Below are positions 1 to 7,747 of a stretch of DNA of 64,000 bases, piece by piece (position 1 is the first letter of the stretch; the number at the start of each line of letters is the position of its first letter). The notes beneath the pieces were generated by a model, which was given only the letters and a program-made list of their open reading frames with translations, made no database searches and was not told where the DNA came from. Source of the stretch: Hymenobacter arizonensis (GTDB lineage: Bacteria; Bacteroidota; Bacteroidia; Cytophagales; Hymenobacteraceae); contig NZ_FOXS01000001.1 in assembly GCF_900115775.1 (NCBI RefSeq), positions 992,001 through 1,056,000 on the forward strand, given 5' to 3'. The translations under genes were made by a program, and so were the position numbers.

Positions 1-984
1 TAGGTTGGCCACCTCGCGGGTCACGCGACGGATGTACTGGAACGGATTGATTGGCATTTCGCCCACCAGCGGCGCAATCGGCTGGGCCAGCTCGGCGCGG
101 TTGGTATAGCGGTCAATCAGCATTCTAGCCACGGGCGCTTCAGCTTCGGGCGCCTCCGTGAGGCTCACGCGCACGGTATCGCCCAGGCCGTCTTCCAGCA
201 GCGTGCCGATACCCACCGCCGACTTAATGCGGCCGTCTTCGGCTTCGCCGGCTTCGGTCACGCCCAGGTGCAGCGGGTAAGGCTGCAGGCCTTCTTCGTC
301 CAGCTTTTGCACCAGCATGCGGTAGGCCTGCACCATCACTTGGGTGTTGCTGGCCTTCATGCTCAGCACCACGTCGTAGTAGTTTTCCTCCTCACACAGC
401 CGCAGGAATTCCAGCGCCGACTCCACCATGCCCAATGGAGTGTCACCATACCGGCTCAAAATACGGTCCGATAACGAACCATGGTTTGTGCCGATGCGCA
501 TGGCCGTGCCGTACTGCTTGCAAATTTTCACCAGCGGCCGAAACCGCTCCCGAATGCGCTCCACCTCGGCCGCATACGTGCTGTCGGTGTATTCAATTTC
601 TTCGAACTTCTTTTTATCTGCGTAGTTGCCGGGGTTCACCCGCACCTTCTCCACAATGCGGGCGGCCAGTTCGGCAGCGTTGGGAGTGAAGTGAATGTCG
701 GCAATAACCGGCACGTTGCAGCCGCGCTTGCGCAGCTCTTTCTTGATTTCCAAAAGGTTTTGGGCCTCCTTCATGCTGGGCGCCGTGATGCGCACGTACT
801 CACAGCCAGCCGCTACCATGCGCAGCGTCTGCTCTACCGAGCCCATGGTGTCCATGGTGTCGACGGTGGTCATGCTCTGCACCCGGATAGGGTTGTTTCC
901 ACCCAGCGCCACTTCGCCAATGTTCACCACTCGAGCTACGCGGCGCTTGTATTCGGTCAGGCTGGGGCAATACGTCTTATTCAT
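1..984 (-). CDS. ispG: 4-hydroxy-3-methylbut-2-enyl diphosphate synthase, N-terminal part (cut by window edge)
   Basis: IspG (GcpE) catalyses the penultimate step of the MEP isoprenoid pathway, turning methylerythritol cyclodiphosphate into HMBPP with a 4Fe-4S cluster. The N-terminus MNKTYCPSLTEYKRRVARVV is followed by NIGEVALGG, NPIRVQSMTTVDT and, further on, MRIGTNHGSL and GVTEAGEAEDG, all hallmarks of the family TIM-barrel. Only about 328 residues lie in the window; the 3' part with the cluster cysteines is beyond base 1. Bacteroidetes have a long form with an inserted domain, which cannot be checked here. The ATG at 984 is the first possible start before the conserved region, and a perfect -7 element lies 44 bases upstream. 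Confidence 0.96.
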   Translation of the reverse strand, partial: MNKTYCPSLTEYKRRVARVVNIGEVALGGNNPIRVQSMTTVDTMDTMGSVEQTLRMVAAGCEYVRITAPSMKEAQNLLEIKKELRKRGCNVPVIADIHFTPNAAELAARIVEKVRVNPGNYADKKKFEEIEYTDSTYAAEVERIRERFRPLVKICKQYGTAMRIGTNHGSLSDRILSRYGDTPLGMVESALEFLRLCEEENYYDVVLSMKASNTQVMVQAYRMLVQKLDEEGLQPYPLHLGVTEAGEAEDGRIKSAVGIGTLLEDGLGDTVRVSLTEAPEAEAPVARMLIDRYTNRAELAQPIAPLVGEMPINPFQYIRRVTREVANL

Positions 985-1027
985 AAACCAAAAACTATGG
1001 TCGAGGGGTGAAAGTTGCCCCGTAGCA

Positions 1028-1035
1028 CAAAGGTA
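1028..1035 (-). promoter_or_regulatory. -7 promoter element for ispG
   Basis: The minus strand reads TACCTTTG, a perfect match to the Bacteroidetes TAnnTTTG element. It lies 44 bases upstream of the ispG ATG, giving a normal short leader. No clear -33 TTG is seen. Confidence 0.6.
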
Positions 1036-1188
1036 AAGCGCTTCCGGGTGGGCCCTCACCTATTTGCCCCGCAACTTCTTCGCGGCCTGGCTGTCTTTCA
1101 TCGCAGCGGGCAGGTTAGCTTGCACTACTGGCGCTGTTTGCCACGTTATGGTCCCGCGCCCGCTTTCCAACAGGCCCAATCGTCGCTT

Positions 1189-1674
1189 ATGATATCCGTG
1201 AAAACCGTTTTGCTTGGCTGTGGCCTTTTGCTAGCCACTCCCGGCTTTGGCCAGCAAGTAGCAGTCATCAAGTTTCCCGAGCTGCAGCAGCGCCTCGCCC
1301 GGGCCACTGATACCACTTACGTTATCAATTTCTGGGCTACCTGGTGCGGGCCCTGCGTGAAGGAGCTGCCCAACTTCGAGCAAGTCCGCTCCGCGAACGC
1401 CAACAAAAAAGTAAAAGTGTTGCTGGTCAGCCTGGACTACGCCTCCCAACTGGACAAAAAAGTAAAGCCTTTTGTGAAGCAGCGGGGCTTAAAATCCGAA
1501 GTAGTGCTTCTCAACGAGCCAGACCCCAATTCCTGGCTTGAAAAAGTTGACCCCAAATGGTCGGGCTCGCTGCCTTTCACTTTGATTCTCAATAACAAAA
1601 CCAAAAAACGAGCTACATTCGAGCAAGAGCTCAGCAAAGCCGAGCTCACCGCCGCCCTCCAAAAATTTCTGTAA
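1189..1674 (+). CDS. TlpA-like periplasmic thioredoxin-fold protein
   Basis: A 161-residue protein with a signal peptide (MISVKTVLLGCGLLLATPGFGQ) and a thioredoxin fold carrying the active site WATWCGPC near residue 50, the classic TlpA/ResA redox motif. Such proteins reduce or exchange disulfides in the periplasm, often for cytochrome c maturation or oxidative defence. The frame is open upstream to 1015, but only the ATG at 1189 gives a proper signal peptide. A second thioredoxin-fold gene follows after 31 bases, so the two are probably co-transcribed. The cis-Pro region is represented by SLPFTLILNN. The family is clear; the specific partner is not. Confidence 0.88.
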   Translation: MISVKTVLLGCGLLLATPGFGQQVAVIKFPELQQRLARATDTTYVINFWATWCGPCVKELPNFEQVRSANANKKVKVLLVSLDYASQLDKKVKPFVKQRGLKSEVVLLNEPDPNSWLEKVDPKWSGSLPFTLILNNKTKKRATFEQELSKAELTAALQKFL

Positions 1675-1705
1675 ATCAATCCTGTAATCTTTAACTCCTT
1701 ACCCC

Positions 1706-2314
1706 ATGAAAAAGGCCCTTCCGCTCCTGACCCTCTGCTTTGCCCTGCTGCTGAGCAGCTTCATGTTTCGCCCCCTGGCCGATGGATATCAGGTAGGTGA
1801 TAAAGCTGCTGACTTTAAGCTCAAAAACATCGACGGCAAGATGGTTTCCCTGGCCGACAACAAGGAGGCGAAGGGCTACATCGTGGTGTTTACTTGCAAC
1901 ACCTGCCCCTACGCCAAAGCCTACGAGAACCGGATTATCCAGCTCAACCAAAAGTATGCCCCGCAGGGCTACCCCGTAGTGGCCATCAATCCGAACGACC
2001 CCGCCGTAGCGCCCGGCGACTCCTTCGAAGCCATGAAGACCAAAAAATACGCTTTCCCTTACCTGATTGACGAAACGCAGCAGGTAGCCAAAGCCTACGG
2101 GGCTACCCGCACCCCCCATCTGTATGTACTCAAGCGTCAGGGCGACGACTTTGTGGTGTCGTACATCGGCGCCATCGATGACAACTCCGAAGATGCTAAG
2201 ATGGTGAAGACAAAATACGTAGAGAATGCCATGACCGAAATCATGGCCGGCAAGCCCGCCTCTACCAATTCTACCAAAGCCATCGGCTGCACCATTAAAT
2301 GGAAGCGGGCCTAA
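1706..2314 (+). CDS. Secreted thioredoxin/redoxin family protein
   Basis: A 202-residue protein with an N-terminal signal peptide (MKKALPLLTLCFALLLSSF) and an AhpC/TSA-like redoxin domain beginning at VGDKAADFKLKNIDGK. The active-site segment VFTCNTCPYAKAYENR has a CxxC pair in the place of the peroxiredoxin or TlpA motif, typical of the Bacteroidetes redoxin group that follows TlpA-type genes. TRTPHLYVL supplies the cis-Pro loop. It follows the upstream thioredoxin gene by 31 bases and ends before a strong bidirectional terminator. It is probably a periplasmic thiol-disulfide or peroxide-reducing protein; the substrate cannot be read from the sequence. Confidence 0.87.
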   Translation: MKKALPLLTLCFALLLSSFMFRPLADGYQVGDKAADFKLKNIDGKMVSLADNKEAKGYIVVFTCNTCPYAKAYENRIIQLNQKYAPQGYPVVAINPNDPAVAPGDSFEAMKTKKYAFPYLIDETQQVAKAYGATRTPHLYVLKRQGDDFVVSYIGAIDDNSEDAKMVKTKYVENAMTEIMAGKPASTNSTKAIGCTIKWKRA

Positions 2315-2336
2315 GTAGCGAATAGCAACTTGCCTC

Positions 2337-2379
2337 AAAAGAAAGGTCCCGCTGCCAATGGCAGCGGGACCTTTCTTTT
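2337..2379. terminator. Bidirectional intrinsic terminator
   Basis: A perfect 20-bp stem (2337-2356 and 2360-2379) with a 3-base loop. One arm starts with AAAAGAAAGG and the other ends CCTTTCTTTT, so a T-rich tail is present on either strand. It lies between convergent genes (redoxin ending 2314, quinone oxidoreductase ending 2387). Confidence 0.85.
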
Positions 2380-2386
2380 GCGTGAT

Positions 2387-3361
2387 TCATTCGGCCACTC
2401 TCAGCACAATTTTGCCGACGTGGGCGCTGCTTTCCATCAGCTGGTGCGCGGCCATTGCCTCGGCCAACGGAAACGTCGTGTAAATGACAGGCCAAAATTT
2501 GTTCGCGGTCAGCAGTGGCCACACGTGCTTTTCGACTTCGGCAGCCAATGCGGCTTTAAAATCGTCGGAACGGGGCCGCAGGGTGCTCCCGGTGATGTGA
2601 AGTCGGCGACGCATCACCTCAAGGGCATTGAATTCGGCTGCGGCTCCCTGCATGGCATTGATGAAAACGAGCCGCCCATCGTCTTTCAGCAAACGCAGAT
2701 TCTTGGCCGTGTACTCCCCGCCTACCATGTCGAGTACTACGTCCACGCCCTCCGCTCGCAAAACATCTTCAAAGTCCTCAGTTTTGTAGTTTATGGCCCA
2801 GTCGGCACCCAGCTGCCGGCAGGCCTCGCACTTGGCATCATCGCCGGCCGTAACGGCCACCCGGCAGCCCAGACTTTTGGCCAATTGAATAGCCGTGGTG
2901 CCGATGCCGCTGCTGCCACCGTGCACCAGCAACGTTTCACCGGCTTGTAGCGCTCCCCGCTGAAACACATTGTGCCACACGGTAAACACCGTTTCGGGCA
3001 GCGCCGCGGCTTCCACCATTTTCACGCCCCTCGGCACGGGAAGGCAGTGTCGCGCATCCACCACGGCATATTCGGCGTAGCCACCCGCGGGCAGCAGAGC
3101 ACACACGGCATCGCCGGGTTTCCAACGAGCTGCGTCAGCACCACAAGCTTCCACTATGCCGGCCAGCTCCAGGCCAGGCACCAAGCCCGTCACGTCGCCA
3201 CTGGCGGCATATTTGCCTTGTCTCATCAGCACGTCGGGGCGGTTTATTCCCGCGGCGTGCACTTTTATAAGAACTTGGTGAGGAGCGCAACTTGGTTTTG
3301 GCTGCTGGCGCAGCTGCAATACCTCGGGGCCGCCAGGCTGTTGGATGATGATGGCGTTCAT
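2387..3361 (-). CDS. NAD(P)H:quinone oxidoreductase (zinc-free MDR, zeta-crystallin/PIG3 group)
   Basis: A 324-residue medium-chain dehydrogenase/reductase. The N-terminal GroES-like domain contains VHAAGINRPDVLMRQG and the VPGLELAG segment; the Rossmann domain follows with LLVHGGSSGIG at about residues 144-154. The catalytic-zinc cysteine and histidine of alcohol dehydrogenases are absent, placing it with the zinc-free quinone reductases. These reduce quinones or enones with NADPH in the cytosol. The length is normal and the ATG gives a canonical start (MNAIIIQQPGGPEVL). It stands alone, convergent with the redoxin pair, and is preceded by the terminator of the next minus-strand gene. Confidence 0.92.
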   Translation of the reverse strand: MNAIIIQQPGGPEVLQLRQQPKPSCAPHQVLIKVHAAGINRPDVLMRQGKYAASGDVTGLVPGLELAGIVEACGADAARWKPGDAVCALLPAGGYAEYAVVDARHCLPVPRGVKMVEAAALPETVFTVWHNVFQRGALQAGETLLVHGGSSGIGTTAIQLAKSLGCRVAVTAGDDAKCEACRQLGADWAINYKTEDFEDVLRAEGVDVVLDMVGGEYTAKNLRLLKDDGRLVFINAMQGAAAEFNALEVMRRRLHITGSTLRPRSDDFKAALAAEVEKHVWPLLTANKFWPVIYTTFPLAEAMAAHQLMESSAHVGKIVLRVAE

Positions 3362-3415
3362 GAATAAAATGGCATTGGGTACCTACCCTGTGCTACTGAT
3401 GAAGTAGCCTAAACG

Positions 3416-3436
3416 AAAAACGGCTCCGAAGAGCCG
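3416..3436 (-). terminator. Intrinsic terminator of the PAS gene
   Basis: A 6-bp GC stem CGGCTC/GAGCCG (3421-3426, 3431-3436) with a 4-base loop, followed on the minus strand by five T. It lies 27 bases past the PAS gene stop and just upstream of the quinone reductase gene. Confidence 0.75.
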
Positions 3437-3462
3437 CTTTATTCATCTTATTAAGAGTCGTT

Positions 3463-4020
3463 CTAGGCCTGGTTTTCCTGCAAGCGCCGCTTTAGGTCCA
3501 GTATCTCACGCTCCAAATCGAGCGTGCGGAACATTACCTTGGCTTCCAAATCGGAGTAAGCCACCTCGAGTTGCTCGCGCATCTGGCGCTGCTCCTGAAT
3601 GTCGGTACACGTGCCGAACCAGGCCACAATCTGGCCATCCTCGTCACGGCGCGGCAGGGCCTGACCCAAAAACCAGCGGTAAGAGCCGTCTTTGGCTTTA
3701 AAGCGGTATTCGATGCTGTAGTCTACGCCAGTGGCCAGCGAATGGCCCCACACTTGGCGGGCGCGCGCCTGGTCGTCGGGGTGCAGGAGGTTATTCCACA
3801 TGTCCGGCCCCACGCTGTCGGCTAGGTTGTAGCCCGTAAAATCAATCCAGCGCTGGTTGAAGTAAGTGTGGAAACCGGCTGGGTCGGTAATCCAAACCAG
3901 CTGCGGAATCACATCGGCCAGAAACATAAACTGCTCGGGCCCAACATGGCCGTTTTGATAAGCGGCTGGCAGAGCCGACGCAGGCAGCGCCGTGTTAGAA
4001 GGCAAAATACTCACGAACAA
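3463..4020 (-). CDS. Stand-alone PAS domain protein
   Basis: A roughly 185-residue protein made of one PAS_3-type domain with its PAC motif: FLADVIPQLVWITDPAG, the YFNQRW and FTGY motifs, LHPDDQ, and RFKAKDGSYRW then GTCTDIQEQ. A C-terminal helical tail (about residues 140-185) looks like a coiled coil with heptad leucines. There is no histidine kinase, GGDEF or HTH domain, so it is either a diffusible sensor module or a partner of a kinase encoded elsewhere. There is no ATG; the frame starts with TTG at 4020 or, more plausibly, GTG at 4014. It has its own terminator and is probably monocistronic. Confidence 0.85.
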   Translation of the reverse strand: MFVSILPSNTALPASALPAAYQNGHVGPEQFMFLADVIPQLVWITDPAGFHTYFNQRWIDFTGYNLADSVGPDMWNNLLHPDDQARARQVWGHSLATGVDYSIEYRFKAKDGSYRWFLGQALPRRDEDGQIVAWFGTCTDIQEQRQMREQLEVAYSDLEAKVMFRTLDLEREILDLKRRLQENQA

Positions 4021-4047
4021 AAGTGCTTAAAAGTCGTCTGGGAGAAA

Positions 4048-4413
4048 TTAACTGCGGTCGAGCTGCATTTCCATGCCCGATGCGAAGTACAGATTTAGCT
4101 CGCTGCGCAGGCCATCGGCCGAGCGGCGCAGCCGCGTCACCAGGGCACGGGTGGCTTCGTTGGGCAGCTCGAAGCTGAGGTAAGGGCGGTTCATGAGCTC
4201 ATCGCGCATCACGGCCCACTTGCCGGTGTGGTTGGGGCCAGCAGGGGCTACCTGTGTCTCCATTTGGCCCGGCGCAAGAACCAGGCGGGTGGCTAGCGCC
4301 ATGGGGCTGCCGGGGTCGTTTCGATTCAATACGCGGGTGGCAACGTGCCACTCGCCACCGAAATAATCATCGGGCAGGTGTTGTAAATTTATATCCAGCA
4401 ACAAATCAGACAT
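4048..4413 (-). CDS. Hypothetical 121-residue protein
   Basis: I do not recognise this family. The ATG at 4413 (MSDLLLDINLQHLPDDYFGG) lies 30 bases below a perfect -7 box; an open frame reaching 4431 would only add six residues. The protein is mostly short beta-like segments with no signal peptide or membrane helix: EWHVATRVLN, ATRLVLAPGQMETQV, PYLSFELPN, ending in a polar helix. A small cytosolic beta-barrel or sandwich is possible. It lies 27 bases upstream of the PAS gene on the same strand, so the two may share a transcript. Confidence 0.7.
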   Translation of the reverse strand: MSDLLLDINLQHLPDDYFGGEWHVATRVLNRNDPGSPMALATRLVLAPGQMETQVAPAGPNHTGKWAVMRDELMNRPYLSFELPNEATRALVTRLRRSADGLRSELNLYFASGMEMQLDRS

Positions 4414-4442
4414 ATAAGAGACAAGCAGCAACGGCCCGGGTG

Positions 4443-4450
4443 CAAAAATA
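4443..4450 (-). promoter_or_regulatory. -7 promoter element
   Basis: TATTTTTG on the minus strand, a TAnnTTTG match 30 bases upstream of the ATG of the 121-residue gene. It may drive both that gene and the PAS gene. Confidence 0.5.
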
Positions 4451-4558
4451 AGGCATTAAGCAATGCACACACCCAAGGCTAACCACTATAGTAAACTCTA
4501 ATGGCCGCGGGCACGTTCCTTTGCCGTCACAAATGATGCCGTTTAAAGCCACTTCCAC

Positions 4559-5155
4559 GTGAGAAAACCCCAATTTATTCCTGCTTTAGTTGGCGCCGCC
4601 CGCTTCACCGGCTTAGCGGCTTGGCAAACGGGCCGCCTGTTCAGGCAGCTGGCCGCCCGCGCCCTCGACAGCGTGCAGGACGTGTTGCGAGCCGAAGTGG
4701 AAAAAGGCAACCTCAAGCTGGTGGCCGACTTCCTGGCCGACAAAGCCCTGCCAGCCGCCCGCATCATCCTCGTCGAACGCATGACGGTGGCCCTACTGGT
4801 GCGCCTGGGGCTACGCGGCGCACTCGCCTCCAACGTAGTGGGCTGGGTAATGCCTTTCGTGGTGGAAAAGCTTATCATGGTGGGCAACCAAACGGGCCTG
4901 TTTGACAAGATAAAGGCCAACGCAACCGTGGGCGAAGCCCTTGCGAAACTAGACGAGCTACGCAGCGCCACCTGGAAAATACTGGTGCCCGACCCCGGTA
5001 GCAGCGTCGAAATCCTCGACGACGAGCAAGGCGTGACGCCCCGCCTACCACTGCTACTCGCAGCCCCCGCCGCCGAGACAGCTAAGCATAGCAAAGGGGC
5101 TAAAAAGCTTCAAAAAGAGGAAAGTACGGCAGGCCCATCGTCCGGCCCAGCATAA
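4559..5155 (+). CDS. Hypothetical protein with central hydrophobic segment
   Basis: A 198-residue protein starting with GTG (MRKPQFIPALVGAARFTGLA). I do not recognise a family. Residues 1-75 are predicted alpha-helical and amphipathic (LFRQLAARALDSVQDVLRAE); about 75-105 contain a hydrophobic stretch (MTVALLVRLGLRG, NVVGWVMPFVVEKLIM), so peripheral or single-pass membrane association is likely. The tail is Ala/Pro/Lys-rich and looks disordered. It is convergent with glnN, from which it is separated by a terminator and a perfect 16-bp palindrome. Codon use matches its neighbours, which supports a real gene. Confidence 0.65.
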   Translation: MRKPQFIPALVGAARFTGLAAWQTGRLFRQLAARALDSVQDVLRAEVEKGNLKLVADFLADKALPAARIILVERMTVALLVRLGLRGALASNVVGWVMPFVVEKLIMVGNQTGLFDKIKANATVGEALAKLDELRSATWKILVPDPGSSVEILDDEQGVTPRLPLLLAAPAAETAKHSKGAKKLQKEESTAGPSSGPA

Positions 5156-5195
5156 AGCCGGGGCCTGAATAGCCCGCTAACAAGGAAGCAAGTTT

Positions 5196-5211
5196 CCGCA
5201 AACGTTTGCGG
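5196..5211. promoter_or_regulatory. Perfect 16-bp palindrome resembling a LacI/PurR-family operator
   Basis: CCGCAAACGTTTGCGG is fully self-complementary and carries the central GCAAACGTTTGC of PurR-type operators. It sits between the 3' ends of two convergent genes, an odd place for an operator, so it may instead be a chance palindrome or part of a 3' hairpin. Confidence 0.35.
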
Positions 5212-5220
5212 TCGTTCTCC

Positions 5221-5248
5221 AAAAAAAGCCACCTCACCTGAGATGGCT
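5221..5248 (-). terminator. Intrinsic terminator of glnN
   Basis: Arms 5227-5236 and 5239-5248 pair with one mismatch. Read on the minus strand the hairpin is followed by seven T (5221-5227). It is 63 bases past the glnN stop. Confidence 0.7.
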
Positions 5249-5311
5249 CTTTCAAAACCGGGGCGCGGCGAGAATTCCCACCCAACACCGGACCCGATTC
5301 CGTCCCCTGAT

Positions 5312-7501
5312 TTATCGGCTGAACAAAAGTTCGCGATATTTCACCAGGGGCCAGTCCTCGTCGGCCACCATGCGCTCGAGCTTGTCTACAGCGCGGCGAA
5401 TGGGGTCGAATTTTGGTTTAATCTTTTCGCAGTACGTCACCGCTAACTCGCGGGCGTCTCCGATTTTATTGGCTTGCTTACGCGCCTCCGTCATCTCATC
5501 CACATTGGTTTTGATGGTGGCGACGTAACGCGAAATGTTCTTAATCATGTCAACCGTTACCTGGCTGTGCTCATCGTCGAGGCCCAACTCGCGCAGGCCG
5601 CGCACGTTGTTCACCAGCTTGGTCTGGTAGGCCAGCGCGGTTGGGATGACGTGGTTTACGGCCAAGTCGCCCAGCACGCGGCTTTCAATCTGAATTTTCT
5701 TCTGGTATTCTTCCAGCAATATTTCGTGGCGGGCGTGCAGCTCCACTTCCGAGAAAATGCCGTGGCGGGCAAAAAGCTCGGCGGCGTCTTCACGCACCAA
5801 CGCGTCGAGGGCTTGGGGCGTGGTGGCGATGTTGCTGAGGCCACGGCGCTCAGCTTCCTGCTTCCACTCCTCGGAGTAGCCGTTGCCTTCAAAGCGGATG
5901 GCTTTGGAGCTAATGACGTACTCGCGCAGCACCTCCACAATGGCTACTTCCTTCTTCTTCCCTTGGTCGATGAGGGAATCAACTGCTTCCTTGAAGTCAA
6001 TGAGCTGGTCGGCCACAATGGTGTTGAGCACCGTCATCGACGACGAGCAGTTGGCCGAAGAGCCTACGGCGCGGAATTCAAACTTGTTGCCGGTGAAGGC
6101 AAAAGGCGAAGTCCGGTTGCGGTCGGTATTGTCGAGCAGAATGGCTGGAATCTTGTCGATGCCGAGCTTGAGGTAGATGTTGTCGCCTTTGTCAAGCGGC
6201 AGCTTAGCAGTGCGCTCCAACTCGTCGAGCACGGAGTCAAGCATCGAGCCCACGAATACCGAAACGATGGCCGGAGGTGCTTCGTTGGCCCCCAGGCGGT
6301 GGTCGTTCGAAGCCGAGGCGATGCTGGCGCGCAGCAAGTCGGCGTAGCGGTGCACGGCCTGAATGGTGGTGATAAAGAAGGCCAGGAACTGCAGGTTCTC
6401 TTTGGGGCGACGGCCAGGAGCGAGCAGGTTGACACCGGTGTCGGTGCTCAATGCCCAGTTGTTGTGCTTGCCGCTGCCGTTCACGCCGGCATAAGGCTTC
6501 TCGTGCAGTAGCACCTTAAAGTTGTGGCGCTCAGCTACACGGTCCATCACGTCCATCAACAGCTGGTTGTGGTCGATGGCCAGGTTGGCATCTTCAAACG
6601 TGGGCGCGCACTCAAACTGGTTGGGGGCTACCTCGTTGTGGCGAGTGCGCAGCGGAATGCCGAGCATGTTGGCTTCTTCCTCGAACTCAAGCATAAACCC
6701 GTGCACACGGGCCGGAATCGAGCCGAAATAGTGGTCGTCGAGCTGCTGGCCTTTGGCCGGCGCGTGGCCAAACAACGTGCGGCCGGTCATTACTAGGTCC
6801 GGGCGCGCATCGTACAGCGCCTTATCAACCAGGAAATATTCCTGCTCGATGCCCAGGGTGGTGTTTACGCGGCTAACGTCTTTGTCGAAATATTGGCAAA
6901 CATCCAAGGCGGCTCTTTCGAGCACGGCCAGCGACTTCAGCAACGGGGCTTTGTAGTCAAGCGCCTCGCCGGTGTAGGCCACAAAAATCGTCGGAATGCA
7001 AAGCGTTTTGGCACCTACTGTTTCGATGATGAAGGCAGGCGAAGTGGGGTCCCAGGCGGTGTAGCCGCGGGCCTCAAACGTGTTGCGGATGCCACCATTC
7101 GGAAACGAAGAGGCATCGGGCTCTTGCTGCACCAGCGCCGAGCCTTTGAAGTTTTCAATCGGACGTCCGTCCGAATTCAAGTCAAAGAACGAATCGTGCT
7201 TTTCAGCCGTCGAGCCGGTGAGCGGCTGAAACCAGTGCGTATAGTGCGTAGCACCTTTGGCCATGGCCCAGGTTTTCATAGCAGAGGCTACCGCATCGGC
7301 TACGTTGTGCTCCACGGTAGCGCCTTGCTTAATGGCCGACTGCAGTTTTTTGAAGTAGTCGCCAGGCATGGTCGCCCGCATGGCTTCCAGGTTGAACACG
7401 TTTTGTCCAAAGCTATCGGAACGACGCGCAGCAGCGGGAACTACTGTAATGGGAGTACGCTGATTGACGAGTTCTAATGCTTTGAAGCGGAGAATTGCCA
7501 T
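5312..7501 (-). CDS. glnN: Type III glutamine synthetase
   Basis: GlnN joins ammonia to glutamate using ATP. The protein is 729 residues from the ATG at 7501 (MAILRFKALELVNQRTPITV), the usual length of the GSIII class, which is much larger than GSI. Diagnostic segments are present: THWFQPLTG, KHDSFFDLNSDG, SFPNGGIRNTFEARGYT, LGIEQEYFLVD, RHNEVAPNQFE, NGSGKHNNWALST and RNRTSPFAFTGNKFEFRAVG. The frame continues 19 codons upstream, but those residues are not family-like and the -7 box lies at 7556-7563, 55 bases above the ATG chosen. No glnB, amtB or glnK lies beside it, so the gene stands alone with its own promoter and terminator. Confidence 0.97.
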   Translation of the reverse strand: MAILRFKALELVNQRTPITVVPAAARRSDSFGQNVFNLEAMRATMPGDYFKKLQSAIKQGATVEHNVADAVASAMKTWAMAKGATHYTHWFQPLTGSTAEKHDSFFDLNSDGRPIENFKGSALVQQEPDASSFPNGGIRNTFEARGYTAWDPTSPAFIIETVGAKTLCIPTIFVAYTGEALDYKAPLLKSLAVLERAALDVCQYFDKDVSRVNTTLGIEQEYFLVDKALYDARPDLVMTGRTLFGHAPAKGQQLDDHYFGSIPARVHGFMLEFEEEANMLGIPLRTRHNEVAPNQFECAPTFEDANLAIDHNQLLMDVMDRVAERHNFKVLLHEKPYAGVNGSGKHNNWALSTDTGVNLLAPGRRPKENLQFLAFFITTIQAVHRYADLLRASIASASNDHRLGANEAPPAIVSVFVGSMLDSVLDELERTAKLPLDKGDNIYLKLGIDKIPAILLDNTDRNRTSPFAFTGNKFEFRAVGSSANCSSSMTVLNTIVADQLIDFKEAVDSLIDQGKKKEVAIVEVLREYVISSKAIRFEGNGYSEEWKQEAERRGLSNIATTPQALDALVREDAAELFARHGIFSEVELHARHEILLEEYQKKIQIESRVLGDLAVNHVIPTALAYQTKLVNNVRGLRELGLDDEHSQVTVDMIKNISRYVATIKTNVDEMTEARKQANKIGDARELAVTYCEKIKPKFDPIRRAVDKLERMVADEDWPLVKYRELLFSR

Positions 7502-7555
7502 GAGGGGGTAACCGAACGGGGTATAATCTAAACGACTGGGTTGCTTTTGTGATGG

Positions 7556-7563
7556 CAAAGATA
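7556..7563 (-). promoter_or_regulatory. -7 promoter element for glnN
   Basis: TATCTTTG on the minus strand, a perfect TAnnTTTG, 55 bases above the glnN ATG. Confidence 0.6.
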
Positions 7564-7735
7564 AAACACGAATCAGTTTCTCGTCACCACTACCTCAAAA
7601 ATAAAGGTGGTTTTATGTTTAAAGTTAACTTTTGAGCAATAGTGCCCTATAGTTGACCCCCTTTTTTAAAATTAGCAACACTTATGTGATAAACAAACTG
7701 TTTTCTCATTTTTCTGGTCACTTATGCAGGGCCTC

Positions 7736-7743
7736 TATCTTTG
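7736..7743 (+). promoter_or_regulatory. -7 promoter element immediately before the LtaS-like gene
   Basis: TATCTTTG, a perfect TAnnTTTG, ending only 4 bases before the GTG at 7748. It lies downstream of an in-frame ATG at 7724, so that ATG cannot be used by a transcript from here. The predicted start of transcription coincides with the GTG, implying a leaderless mRNA. Confidence 0.6.
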
Positions 7744-7747
7744 TAAG

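Noticed and set aside
4509..4524. Sigma-54-type site before the 198-residue gene
   Set aside because: GGCACG and TTGC occur, but the GG-to-GC spacing is one base too long and the first T is missing.
5474..6511. Open frame antisense to glnN
   Set aside because: Shadow of glnN; no domain features.
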